From contig JBFICP010000184.1 in NCBI GenBank assembly GCA_041581935.1, forward strand, positions 1 through 6,615: DNA of 6,615 nt, read 5' to 3'. The position numbers and the translations under genes were made by a program. The notes below the pieces were generated by a model that made no database searches, was not told where the DNA came from, and saw only the letters and a list, made by a program, of their open reading frames with translations. This DNA is from JAABYT01 sp041581935 (lineage in GTDB: Bacteria; Pseudomonadota; Gammaproteobacteria; HK1). Shown in pieces: positions 1 to 5,574 of this stretch (position 1 is the first letter of the stretch; every line of letters begins with the position of its first letter).

Positions 1-431
1 ATGGCCCACTTGCCGTGCTGGTTGCACTCGGCGATAACCCAGACCTTGGCCTCGCCGCCGGCGAGCCGGATCTGTGTGCCCAGATACACTTCACCGTTGA
101 CCGGTGTGAAATAGAACTTGCCCTTGATCACCACCGGATCGGAGAAATTCATGATCTGAATGCTTTTGATGAAGTGATCAGGCTCCATGGGATGATCCAT
201 TTCCACCACGATGGGCGCCTGGCTGCCGTCTTCGACCACCGGCGGCAGGGTCACCTTGGGGATGTGAATCTTCTCCAAATCGGACAGATTCTCCGGATTT
301 GCCGGAAGCTGAAAGACCGATCCGTGAGCGATATTCGGAATCACGCTGGTTGCAAACATGGGTACCGCGACCCCGCCGACGCTCGCATAGCGAAGGAACC
401 GACGTCGGGTCAGAACACCATCGATGTTCAT
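1..431 (-). CDS. Tat-exported Ig-fold protein, SoxY-like with a superoxide-reductase-type metal-site signature (3' end outside window)
   Basis: The gene enters from the left edge, and 143 codons are visible without a stop. The ATG at 431 follows a GGAGG ribosome site 7 bases upstream. Residues 8-14 (TRRRFLR) and a hydrophobic stretch to about residue 30 form a twin-arginine signal, so folded export to the periplasm is expected. Residues about 53-143 are a beta-rich domain. Seen directly are EKIH (53-56), DHPMEPDHF (79-87) and ECNQHGKW (135-142). These match the order of iron ligands in superoxide reductase/neelaredoxin centre II: His56, His80, His86, Cys136, His139. There is one extra residue in the EKH motif. 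The same stretch also aligns by eye with SoxY, the sulfur-carrier protein of thiosulfate oxidation (pattern PIVVE, FIKSI, FTP..G, T.IRLA, IAE). Both families have Ig-like folds. SoxY's decisive C-terminal GGCGG arm would lie outside the window. Co-oriented sulfur genes upstream favour a sulfur role, while the metal ligands favour a redox iron site. A real exported gene is near certain; the function is open. Confidence 0.72.
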   Translation of the reverse strand, partial: MNIDGVLTRRRFLRYASVGGVAVPMFATSVIPNIAHGSVFQLPANPENLSDLEKIHIPKVTLPPVVEDGSQAPIVVEMDHPMEPDHFIKSIQIMNFSDPVVIKGKFYFTPVNGEVYLGTQIRLAGGEAKVWVIAECNQHGKWA

Positions 432-454
432 TCCGTGCCCTCCATAATGTTCAG

Positions 455-473
455 GTGAGCGAATCGCGCTCAC
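455..473 (-). other. Inverted repeat upstream of the Tat protein gene
   Basis: GTGAGCG (455-461) and CGCTCAC (467-473) form a perfect 7-base-pair stem around a 5-base centre. It lies about 23 bases before the start codon at 431, just upstream of the ribosome site. It could be an RNA hairpin in the leader or a protein-binding dyad. No U-tract follows, so a terminator is unlikely. Confidence 0.4.
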
Positions 474-526
474 GACAACTCGATCACGGGTGCCTGCCAC
501 AGGAGGCAGGCACCCCGCAATCCCAT
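470..526 (-). CDS. Possible 18-residue leader or small ORF
   Basis: An ATG at 526 is preceded by GGAAGGAG with about 4 bases of spacing, a good ribosome-site match in the gap between the beta-propeller gene and the Tat protein gene. The frame reads MGLRGACLLWQAPVIELS and then stops at 470. It runs through the perfect 11-base-pair hairpin at 488-515, so ribosome movement could alter that hairpin, as in leader-peptide arrangements. It has no recognised family, and a short ORF can arise by chance. The support is only the ribosome site and the position. Confidence 0.18.
   Translation of the reverse strand: MGLRGACLLWQAPVIELS
488..515 (-). other. Strong hairpin, 11-bp perfect stem, between beta-propeller and Tat protein genes
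   Basis: GGGTGCCTGCC (488-498) and GGCAGGCACCC (505-515) are perfect complements around a 6-base loop. The stem is very GC-rich and would be stable in RNA from either strand. On the minus strand, which carries the genes here, no run of T follows it, so it does not look like a standard intrinsic terminator. It may protect the 3' end of the upstream message, tune expression of the Tat protein gene, or work with Rho. Confidence 0.5.
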
Positions 527-546
527 TTTACTCCTTCCGGGAAGCG

Positions 547-569
547 GCGGTGGCCAATGTTGCCACCGC
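547..569 (-). terminator. Hairpin just after the beta-propeller gene (weak terminator or 3' stabiliser)
   Basis: GCGGTGGC (547-554) pairs with GCCACCGC (562-569) around a 7-base loop, starting 23 bases past the stop codon of the lipoprotein gene. No U-tract follows on the minus strand, so this is at best a weak terminator. A role in mRNA 3'-end stability or processing fits equally well. Confidence 0.35.
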
Positions 570-592
570 TATTCCCCGGGCATCCGGCGGCG

Positions 593-1882
593 TTATTGCG
601 CGTTGAGCTTCGCCTGTAACGCCTGTGGGCTCGGCACCCAGCGAACGCCGTTGTTCTGAATACCGGCTTTGAGATCTGTCGTGATCGTATCCCACTCCAT
701 CGGGTCCGCGGCCGAGGTGTCGACCAGGGTCGCCACGGGCTCCTTCTTGGTGGACACCACCGCCCGCGTGCCCTGCGGATTGAAGGCGATGTTGTGCGGG
801 CCGAGACCCGTGTAGATCTGCTTCACGGCCACGTCTTCCTGCGTGTCGATGACGGTGATCTGGTCCGACTTGCCGGCCTCGTTGGCAAACAGGCCGTAAC
901 GCGTATTGGCCGGATTGAGATAGAGTCGGTTGGCGTCCTTACCCGTATCGATGGTCTTCTTGAGCTCGAGGCTCGCCATGTCGATGACACCGACCTTCTC
1001 GGCCTTACGTAGCCCCACATAGCACTTCGAGCTGTCCGGCAGGCAGGTAATGTTGCCCCCACCGCCCGGCACCTCGATGGTCTTGACGATCTCTGTGGTC
1101 TTGGTGTCGAAGAACACCACCGCGCCCTTGGCCGATGCCATGAAGTACTTGCCATCCGGCGTCATTGCACCTGCCCGGCCGCCCTTGATCGGCTGCCACT
1201 TGACCTCTTTGCGAGTCTTGACGTCGACCACCGATACGCCCTTCGGCTCCTGCTGACAGGTCGTGAAGACGTACTTGTCGTCGAGCGTGAACATGGCGTC
1301 GCGCGCACCGTTACAGCTAACGGTAGTAGTCGCAATCGGGCGTCGCGTCGCGGTGCTGAGGAAGGTCAGGTAGCCGTTCTCCTTGTCGAGAATGTTACCG
1401 GTGACCGCTAGCGGCTGGGTGTAGGCAAAGCCGACGTGCAGCGGCGCGATGACCTTTTTGCCGTCCATGCTAACGGAGAACTTGTCGACGACTTCCTGGG
1501 TCGTCAAGTCGATGGTCCAGAAGACGTCCTTCTCGTAACGCTGGGATGACCAGGCATACCGGGCGCCCGGGATGATCCACAGATGATGGTTACCCGTCTC
1601 GCCCATGTCGATCAGCTTGATGGTCTCGCCCTTGTCGTAGTCGACGACCGACACCGTCGGCTCGCCCTGATTGTCGATCAGAAAGTTGCCGTCCATACCC
1701 TTGACGGCGTCCCAATCCATGCGGACGGTATTCTGAGGATCGAGAAACACGAGCTGCTGATACTCTTGCGTCGTCATGCCTTGGGTCGGCGCACCGAATT
1801 TCGTGCCCATCTCGGGGGCAGTGCTGCAACCCGCTACCAGAAACGCCGCAGCGGCCGCGGCGACTATGCCTGTAAGTTTCAT
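593..1882 (-). CDS. YVTN/YncE-type beta-propeller lipoprotein
   Basis: The protein has 429 residues. The ATG at 1882 has a near-perfect ribosome site (AAGGAGGAG) 5 bases upstream. The N-terminus is a lipoprotein signal: MKLTG, an alanine-rich core, and the lipobox LVAGC with lipidated Cys19. Serine at +2 suggests outer-membrane sorting, with the domain in the periplasm. From about residue 60 the chain is made of repeated blade-like units of the type 'xVxVIDxxTxExxKxI...G..(P)xxxxxxPDG/NPxxxxxxV'. Clear cases lie near 216-250, 253-285, 296-330 and 341-380, as in YVTN/YncE and cytochrome-d1-like propellers. No haem-binding CxxCH motif is present. Four cysteines occur after the lipobox, at 190, 209, 280 and 287, and may form disulfides. 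It lies 107 bases downstream of the transporter gene and 161 bases upstream of the Tat protein gene. Propellers of this type act as binding platforms or, in some families, enzymes; which applies here cannot be read from the sequence. Confidence 0.88.
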   Translation of the reverse strand: MKLTGIVAAAAAAFLVAGCSTAPEMGTKFGAPTQGMTTQEYQQLVFLDPQNTVRMDWDAVKGMDGNFLIDNQGEPTVSVVDYDKGETIKLIDMGETGNHHLWIIPGARYAWSSQRYEKDVFWTIDLTTQEVVDKFSVSMDGKKVIAPLHVGFAYTQPLAVTGNILDKENGYLTFLSTATRRPIATTTVSCNGARDAMFTLDDKYVFTTCQQEPKGVSVVDVKTRKEVKWQPIKGGRAGAMTPDGKYFMASAKGAVVFFDTKTTEIVKTIEVPGGGGNITCLPDSSKCYVGLRKAEKVGVIDMASLELKKTIDTGKDANRLYLNPANTRYGLFANEAGKSDQITVIDTQEDVAVKQIYTGLGPHNIAFNPQGTRAVVSTKKEPVATLVDTSAADPMEWDTITTDLKAGIQNNGVRWVPSPQALQAKLNAQ

Positions 1883-1906
1883 TGATTCTCCTCCTTATGT
1901 TTCCAT

Positions 1907-1938
1907 CCGCCTTCGCACCCACGCTCCCTGTGCGGCGG
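1907..1938 (-). other. Imperfect hairpin in the transporter to beta-propeller gap
   Basis: CCGCC (1907-1911) plus GCAC (1915-1918) pair with GTGC (1930-1933) plus GGCGG (1934-1938). A 3-base bulge (1912-1914) interrupts one arm and the loop has 11 bases. It sits in the 107-base gap between the stop of the YeeE-type gene at 1990 and the lipoprotein ribosome site at 1888-1896. It may be a processing or stability element that lets the two cistrons be expressed unequally. No T-run follows. Confidence 0.3.
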
Positions 1939-1989
1939 TTGGATGAGACTGGAAGCCTCGCTCGACGCATGACCATCGCGCGCCAAACG

Positions 1990-3231
1990 TCAAATGATTA
2001 CCAACTTCCGCTTAACCTCGTTCCACGTGGCTAATAGATACCAGAGACACATTACGGCAATGACCGAGATCAATGCCATCTTGAAACCGATGACATCGGG
2101 CAAGAACAGCGGCTCGCCCAGACGATTGATGACGCCGCTGTCCGCCATCCAGCCACGGAAGAGCGACCCTGAGAGCGCGAAGGCGACAACCGCAACCCAA
2201 AGCTTCACGTGGCCTTCGCCGGCGCGCCACAGCGATCCGGTTGCGCAGCCGCCGCTCATGGACATGCCGATGCCGAAGACGAAGCCGCCCAGCAGGCTCC
2301 CCAGCCAGAAGGCCGACGATACTTGAGTCTCCCAGTCGCGCAAATCGGTCCATTTCAAAATGGTGAATCCGGTGGCGGCGATGATGACGGCGATGGCGAC
2401 CGCCTTGGTGGCGTCGGCATTGCCGGTCATGAAGGGCTCGCGGAAGGCACGCACGAAGCAGAAGCGCGTGCGTTGCATGAACAGCCCGATGACCACGCCG
2501 AAGAGCAAAAAACCGCCCCGGACCGGATAATCCTCGCTGTCGTAGACGAAGGCCAGCGCCAGGCCGAGCAACAGCACCGCGAGCCCCCACCAGGGCTGAT
2601 GCTGGCCCCAGTCGCGCCCCGACGCTTTCGCCGGCGGCAGGCGCTCGGCCCATGCCGGCAGGCTGATGTAGCTGACTTCCCACACGAGGAGCTTCAAGCC
2701 AACGACCACCCCTGCCATGAGCCCCACCATCATGACCAGCCCGGCCATGGACAGCGCGGCCGTGGCACTGAAAAAGCCACCGATATTGCAGCCGAAGGCG
2801 AGCGCTGCGCCGATGCCCATCAGGCAACCGCCGACGAATCCCTTCAGGAGCTCCCACGGTGGCGCCATGCGAACCTTGAACTGGCGCGCGAGCAGCGCGG
2901 CGGCGAGCGCGCCGCCGATGATGCCGAAATTCAACACCGAGGTGGAGTAGAGATGAGGCGTGATGATCTCGCGATCGGCGATGCCGAGCGAGTTGAATAC
3001 CCAGTCACCCCAGTTGCGCACCCCGTCGGCCGCGCTCCAGGGCTTGTCGAACGCGAACAGAAAGACGTTGATGGCGCCGAACAGCACCCCGCCGATCCAG
3101 ACCGGCCACTGCTGGCCGAACACTCGCGCATAGCTTCCCGCGAGCGCGCTGCGGAGCGTTTCCGGCCGCTTCTCAGGCGTTACCAGCGTGTCCACGGGCG
3201 TTCTCGGAATGCTTGAAAGAAGTGCGAACAT
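1990..3231 (-). CDS. YeeE/YedE family sulfur-compound transporter (TsuA-like)
   Basis: This is a 413-residue inner-membrane protein of the YeeE/YedE (DUF395, sulfur transport) family. The best known member, TsuA, imports thiosulfate through a channel lined by conserved cysteines. After a soluble N-terminus of about 40 residues, hydrophobic segments lie near 43-60, 99-116, 131-155, 159-183, 214-230, 236-252, 275-293, 308-327, 344-360 and 385-402. Family hallmarks are visible: the glycine-rich FGCNIGG (146-152, Cys148), RTRFCFVRAF (254-263, Cys258) and SGGCATGSLWRAGEG (326-340, Cys329). Cys136 and Cys395 also occur. The two halves repeat the same G-x-x-x-GCxxG design, consistent with an internal duplication. 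Length is near that of E. coli YedE. The ATG at 3231 has GGGAGG about 11 bases upstream, a little distant. A TusA-family gene lies upstream on the same strand, matching the known TsuA-TsuB/TusA pairing. The substrate (thiosulfate, sulfide or selenium compounds) is inferred. Confidence 0.9.
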   Translation of the reverse strand: MFALLSSIPRTPVDTLVTPEKRPETLRSALAGSYARVFGQQWPVWIGGVLFGAINVFLFAFDKPWSAADGVRNWGDWVFNSLGIADREIITPHLYSTSVLNFGIIGGALAAALLARQFKVRMAPPWELLKGFVGGCLMGIGAALAFGCNIGGFFSATAALSMAGLVMMVGLMAGVVVGLKLLVWEVSYISLPAWAERLPPAKASGRDWGQHQPWWGLAVLLLGLALAFVYDSEDYPVRGGFLLFGVVIGLFMQRTRFCFVRAFREPFMTGNADATKAVAIAVIIAATGFTILKWTDLRDWETQVSSAFWLGSLLGGFVFGIGMSMSGGCATGSLWRAGEGHVKLWVAVVAFALSGSLFRGWMADSGVINRLGEPLFLPDVIGFKMALISVIAVMCLWYLLATWNEVKRKLVII

Positions 3232-3392
3232 GCGTTGCCGCGCCTCCCGGGATTGGGGTGGAGCGGGCTCGAAGCCCCTGTCGTGCCGGAGGCCGAAACG
3301 GCCAGTTCAGCGCGCTCTTTCTGGCCAATGGGCAGTACTCAATCGGCGGTTCGCTAATGCTGATCCTAACACCAAGGAACGGCCGGGAAATT

Positions 3393-3422
3393 GTAATAAT
3401 TCTCGTGGGTTAGCGAGGTCGA
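3393..3422 (-). promoter_or_regulatory. Candidate sigma-70-like promoter for the YeeE-type gene
   Basis: On the minus strand TCGACC (3422-3417) and TATTAC (3398-3393) are separated by 18 bases. Each matches its -35 or -10 consensus at four of six positions. The -10 element lies in the only AT-rich patch of the gap, which also reads as AATT-N5-AATT. The match is weak and would place a leader of roughly 150 bases before the start at 3231. Confidence 0.22.
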
Positions 3423-3487
3423 GCCGAACCCGGCAGGCCCCACCCCCACCTTGGGGAATGATACCGACCGACCTTCAGCGGTCCATA

Positions 3488-3510
3488 TCTCAGGGGGAAT
3501 ATCCCCGAGA
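3488..3510. promoter_or_regulatory. Dyad symmetric site, possible operator
   Basis: GGGGA (3494-3498) and TCCCC (3502-3506) flank ATA. The symmetry continues outward as TCTC (3488-3491) and GAGA (3507-3510), with two extra bases (AG) on the left. As DNA this could bind a dimeric regulator; as RNA it would be a short stem with a 3-base loop. It lies upstream of the candidate promoter for the transporter gene. No regulator gene for it is visible in the window. Confidence 0.3.
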
Positions 3511-3558
3511 ATCGAGCGGTCGTGTGCTCTCCAGGCGTGTCGCCGCCGGGGACTGTGC

Positions 3559-3789
3559 TCAGCCCTTTTTCATCAGGAAATAGTACTTGTCGCTCTCCTG
3601 GCGCGATTCGAGCAGGTCGTTACCCGTCTGGCGCGCCAGCGCCGCCATGTCCTCCACCGACCCGGGATCCGTGGCAATAATCTGCAGCACTTCGCCCGTC
3701 GCCATCTTGTCCAGGGTCTTCTTCGCCCGCAGCACGGGCAATGGACAGTTCAAGCCGCAGGCGTCCAATTCATGGTGAAACTCGGTCAT
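3559..3789 (-). CDS. tusA: TusA/SirA-family sulfur carrier protein
   Basis: The protein has 76 residues, the usual size of TusA-family carriers, which hold sulfur as a persulfide on a conserved cysteine and pass it to partner proteins in the cytoplasm. The family signature is plain: LDACGLNCPLPVLRAKK at residues 8-24, with the active Cys15 in the CPxP motif and a second cysteine at 11. A DPGSxxD motif follows at 41-47, then a typical C-terminal strand (DKYYFLMKKG). I chose the ATG at 3789 because it has GGGG about 8 bases upstream and gives the standard N-terminus. An in-frame ATG at 3819 would add ten charged residues with no family support. In sulfur oxidisers such proteins feed sulfur into Dsr or sHdr pathways; next to YeeE-type transporters (TsuB of TsuAB) they help thiosulfate uptake. 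The YeeE-type gene lies downstream on the same strand, so a TsuB-like role is the likeliest. The symbol denotes family membership. Confidence 0.93.
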   Translation of the reverse strand: MTEFHHELDACGLNCPLPVLRAKKTLDKMATGEVLQIIATDPGSVEDMAALARQTGNDLLESRQESDKYYFLMKKG

Positions 3790-3928
3790 TACATATCCCC
3801 GGTCGCGTCTTGTCACCAAACCCGTAGATTCACCTCACCATTACTGTACATGCGATGCCATCTCCATATCTCTCAAGGGATAATCACGCGAAAATGCCGG
3901 CACTCGCACGACGGGGGTCGAAAACCGC

Positions 3929-4366
3929 TCAGGTGCCGTGATAGTAGGAGAGCGTCTCGAGCTCCTTAATTTTCATGTTCTGCTGAGTCACGATGACATT
4001 GACCAGATCCCGAAGTGACACCATCGCGATCAGCTGATCATCGTCGAGCACGGGCAGATGCCGGATGTGGTACTCGTTCATGATGGCCATACACTCGTCC
4101 ATGGGCTGCTGAGGTCGTGCATAGATGACCTCGAAGGTCATAATCTCCCGGACGTGCGTCTCCTTGGCCGACTTCTCGCCGCGCACAATATGTCGCGCGC
4201 AGTCCCGCTCGGAGATCATGCCCACCAGGCGGCCATCGACGACCACCGCCAAAGCGCCCACGTCCTGGAGGATCATCAGCTTGACCGCCTCGAAGATGGA
4301 TGCATCCGGGCCGATGGACCAGATGTCGCTCCCCTTGTCATCGAGCAGTTTCCGTATCGTGTCCAT
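3929..4366 (-). CDS. Stand-alone two-CBS-domain protein
   Basis: The protein has 145 residues and consists almost wholly of a CBS pair (Bateman module). CBS 1 spans about residues 12-66, with DASIFEAVKLM and GRLVGMISERDCAR. CBS 2 spans about 75-130, with the linker REIMT, then HIRHLPVLDD and LIAMVSLRDLVNV. The paired 'GMISERD' and 'AMVSLRD' turns supply the aspartates that usually contact the ribose of AMP, ATP or related nucleotides. The start is the ATG at 4366, preceded closely by GGGAGGAG. The frame stays open to an ATG at 4513, but that extension is arginine-rich and unlike the family. Single CBS-pair proteins act as energy or ligand sensors that control partner enzymes or transporters; the partner here is unknown. 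It is 139 bases upstream of the TusA-like gene on the same strand, so joint transcription is possible. Domain call is firm, biological role is not. Confidence 0.92.
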   Translation of the reverse strand: MDTIRKLLDDKGSDIWSIGPDASIFEAVKLMILQDVGALAVVVDGRLVGMISERDCARHIVRGEKSAKETHVREIMTFEVIYARPQQPMDECMAIMNEYHIRHLPVLDDDQLIAMVSLRDLVNVIVTQQNMKIKELETLSYYHGT

Positions 4367-4670
4367 GGCTCCTCCCGAAATCGGTACGCCCACTAATCCC
4401 GGTATCATCCCGATCCCCGCGCACCGCGGCAACCACCCTCGCACGCACCTCGCGAGGACCAGCCTGATGAAGCGCCGTCGAGCCGGGCGGTCGTTCGAGC
4501 GTCGTAACGGCAAGCAGGGTGCCGGGCAGTCGAGCTCGGCGGCAGCAAGACCTTATTCGGCGGCCTTCGATGCGTTTGAACGTTGCCCGTGACGGCTTAC
4601 GGAAACTTGCCGGTACCCCATTTCTCAGGCTCAATGGACACGCTCGTGGCTCATCCCGGGGGTGGCCGAA
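4367..4670. other. Divergent intergenic region between the CBS gene and the dehydrogenase operon
   Basis: This 304-base stretch separates the minus-strand cluster from the plus-strand operon, so it should hold promoters for both directions. I found no hexamer pair close enough to consensus to mark. For example, minus-strand TTGCCG and TGATAC near 4390-4430 are 19 bases apart, and plus-strand TTGCCG near 4608 lacks a good partner. Open frames through it have shadow-like composition and no family resemblance. Confidence 0.6.
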
Positions 4671-5561
4671 ATGACTCGAATAGCGTTCATCGGTATCGGC
4701 AACATGGGCTTTCCGATGGCCCGCAATCTGGTTGCTGCAGGGCACGAAGTTCGAGGGTTCGATTTGTCCAATCAGGCGCTCGATCGCGCGGTAAAGGCGG
4801 GTGTAAGCGCGGCTTCGTCAATCGCCGACGCACTGATCGAGGCCCAGGCGGTGGTCACCGTGTTGCCAGAGGGCCGGCACGTGCGCGCCGTGTACTTAGG
4901 CGGCGATGGCATCATCGGATTGGCACCGAATAATGCCCTGCTGATCGACTGCTCCACCATCGACGTGGCGACCGCGCGCGAGGTCGCGGACAAGGCGGGG
5001 GACGAAGGCTACGAGATGCTCGACGCACCGGTTTCCGGCGGCGTCATGGGCGCGGAGGCGGGCACCCTGACCTTTATGGTCGGGGGCTCGCAGGCCGGGT
5101 TCGAGCGCGCGCGGCCGCTGCTCGGCGCGATGGGAGCCAACCTGGTGCACACCGGCGAAGCCGGACACGGCCAGGCGGCGAAGATCTGCAACAACATGAT
5201 GGCCGGCATCGCGATGGTCGGAATGGCGGAAGTCTGCGCGCTCGGTCTGGCACTCGGTCTCGATCCGAAGAAGCTGTTCGACGTCATCTCGACCTCGTCG
5301 GGACAGTCCTGGGTGATCGACAAGCTCTTCCCGGTGCCGGGGATCGTCGCGTCGGCGCCCGTCAATCGCGCATTCGCGCCGGGGTTCAAAGCGTCGCTCA
5401 TGGCAAAAGATCTCGGTCTCGCCGAGCGCGCCGCTCAAGAAACCGGCACCGGCACGCCGCTCGGGGCAACCGCCGCGTCGCTGTTCAGGCTGCTCTGTCA
5501 GCACGGTGCGGGGGAGCTCGACTGCAGCGCGGTATACCGACTAATTGATGGAGATCTTTGA
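4671..5561 (+). CDS. mmsB: 3-hydroxyisobutyrate dehydrogenase family protein (MmsB-like)
   Basis: The enzyme has 296 residues, close to known MmsB. It is a cytoplasmic beta-hydroxyacid dehydrogenase that oxidises 3-hydroxyisobutyrate to methylmalonate semialdehyde with NAD(P)+ in valine breakdown. The N-terminal Rossmann fold opens with GIGNMGFPMARNL (8-20); Asp31 at the end of the second strand suggests NAD preference. The substrate loop DAPVSGG (118-124) and the helix GHGQAAKICNN (166-175) with catalytic Lys171 are intact, as are SSGQSW (209-214) and MAKDLGLA (244-251). The PxPG(I)V..AP segment near 221-230 also resembles true MmsB. I chose the ATG at 4671, with GGGGG 8 bases upstream. An in-frame GTG at 4662 would overlap that site and add three residues. 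The aldehyde dehydrogenase follows after 13 bases. Relatives in the family act on tartronate semialdehyde or sulfolactaldehyde, so substrate is less certain than fold. Confidence 0.88.
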   Translation: MTRIAFIGIGNMGFPMARNLVAAGHEVRGFDLSNQALDRAVKAGVSAASSIADALIEAQAVVTVLPEGRHVRAVYLGGDGIIGLAPNNALLIDCSTIDVATAREVADKAGDEGYEMLDAPVSGGVMGAEAGTLTFMVGGSQAGFERARPLLGAMGANLVHTGEAGHGQAAKICNNMMAGIAMVGMAEVCALGLALGLDPKKLFDVISTSSGQSWVIDKLFPVPGIVASAPVNRAFAPGFKASLMAKDLGLAERAAQETGTGTPLGATAASLFRLLCQHGAGELDCSAVYRLIDGDL

Positions 5562-5574
5562 GGAGATTCGAAAA
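5562..5574 (+). promoter_or_regulatory. Short gap with ribosome site coupling the two dehydrogenase genes
   Basis: The ribosome site GAGGAG begins inside the stop codon of the upstream gene and stands about 8 bases before the ATG at 5575. This overlap of stop and ribosome site points to one message and probable translational coupling. Confidence 0.6.

Larger units (their letters stand above)
3232..3558. other. 327-base intergenic region between the TusA-like and YeeE-type genes
   Basis: No convincing gene is seen here on either strand; the open frames crossing it are arbitrary in composition and lack family resemblance. It is long for a gap within an operon, so a promoter for the transporter gene is likely inside it. 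It contains a dyad at 3488-3510, a CCCCA/TGGGG dyad at 3444-3456, and an AT-rich patch at 3388-3402 in otherwise GC-rich DNA. Downstream of the TusA stop no stem followed by a T-run is visible. Confidence 0.6.

Noticed and set aside
488..515. Hairpin as a classical intrinsic terminator
   Set aside because: The stem is strong, but no T-run follows on the minus strand. The short T-run on the plus side (526-529) starts 10 bases after the stem and there is no plus-strand gene to terminate.
15..619. Two overlapping plus-strand open frames (15-458 and 299-619)
   Set aside because: They are antisense to the Tat-signal gene and its hairpin-rich upstream gap; the minus-strand frame has a signal peptide and conserved motifs, these have none.
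2209..3216. 335-codon open frame on the plus strand
   Set aside because: It is antisense to the YeeE-type membrane protein gene, has a low-complexity His/Glu/Arg/Ala-rich composition and no family features; a GC-rich shadow.
3188..3583. Plus-strand open frames through the 3232-3558 gap
   Set aside because: Composition is random-looking and Arg/Ser/Pro-rich, with no ribosome site of note and no recognisable domain.
3790..3819. Upstream ATG for the TusA-like protein at 3819
   Set aside because: It adds ten charged residues not typical of the family; the ATG at 3789 has a ribosome site and gives the standard TusA N-terminus.
3890..3928. Possible terminator after the CBS gene (TGCCGGCA palindrome followed by TTTT on the minus strand, and a CGAC-CCCC-GTCG stem)
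   Set aside because: The palindrome leaves no loop and the other stem has only four pairs; too weak to mark.
4367..4513. N-terminal extension of the CBS protein from an ATG at 4513
   Set aside because: The 49 added residues are arginine-rich and unlike the family, whereas the ATG at 4366 has a strong GGGAGGAG site immediately upstream.
4338..4745. Minus-strand 135-codon open frame across the divergent region
   Set aside because: It overlaps the starts of both the CBS gene and the MmsB-like gene in wrong frames and shows no domain.
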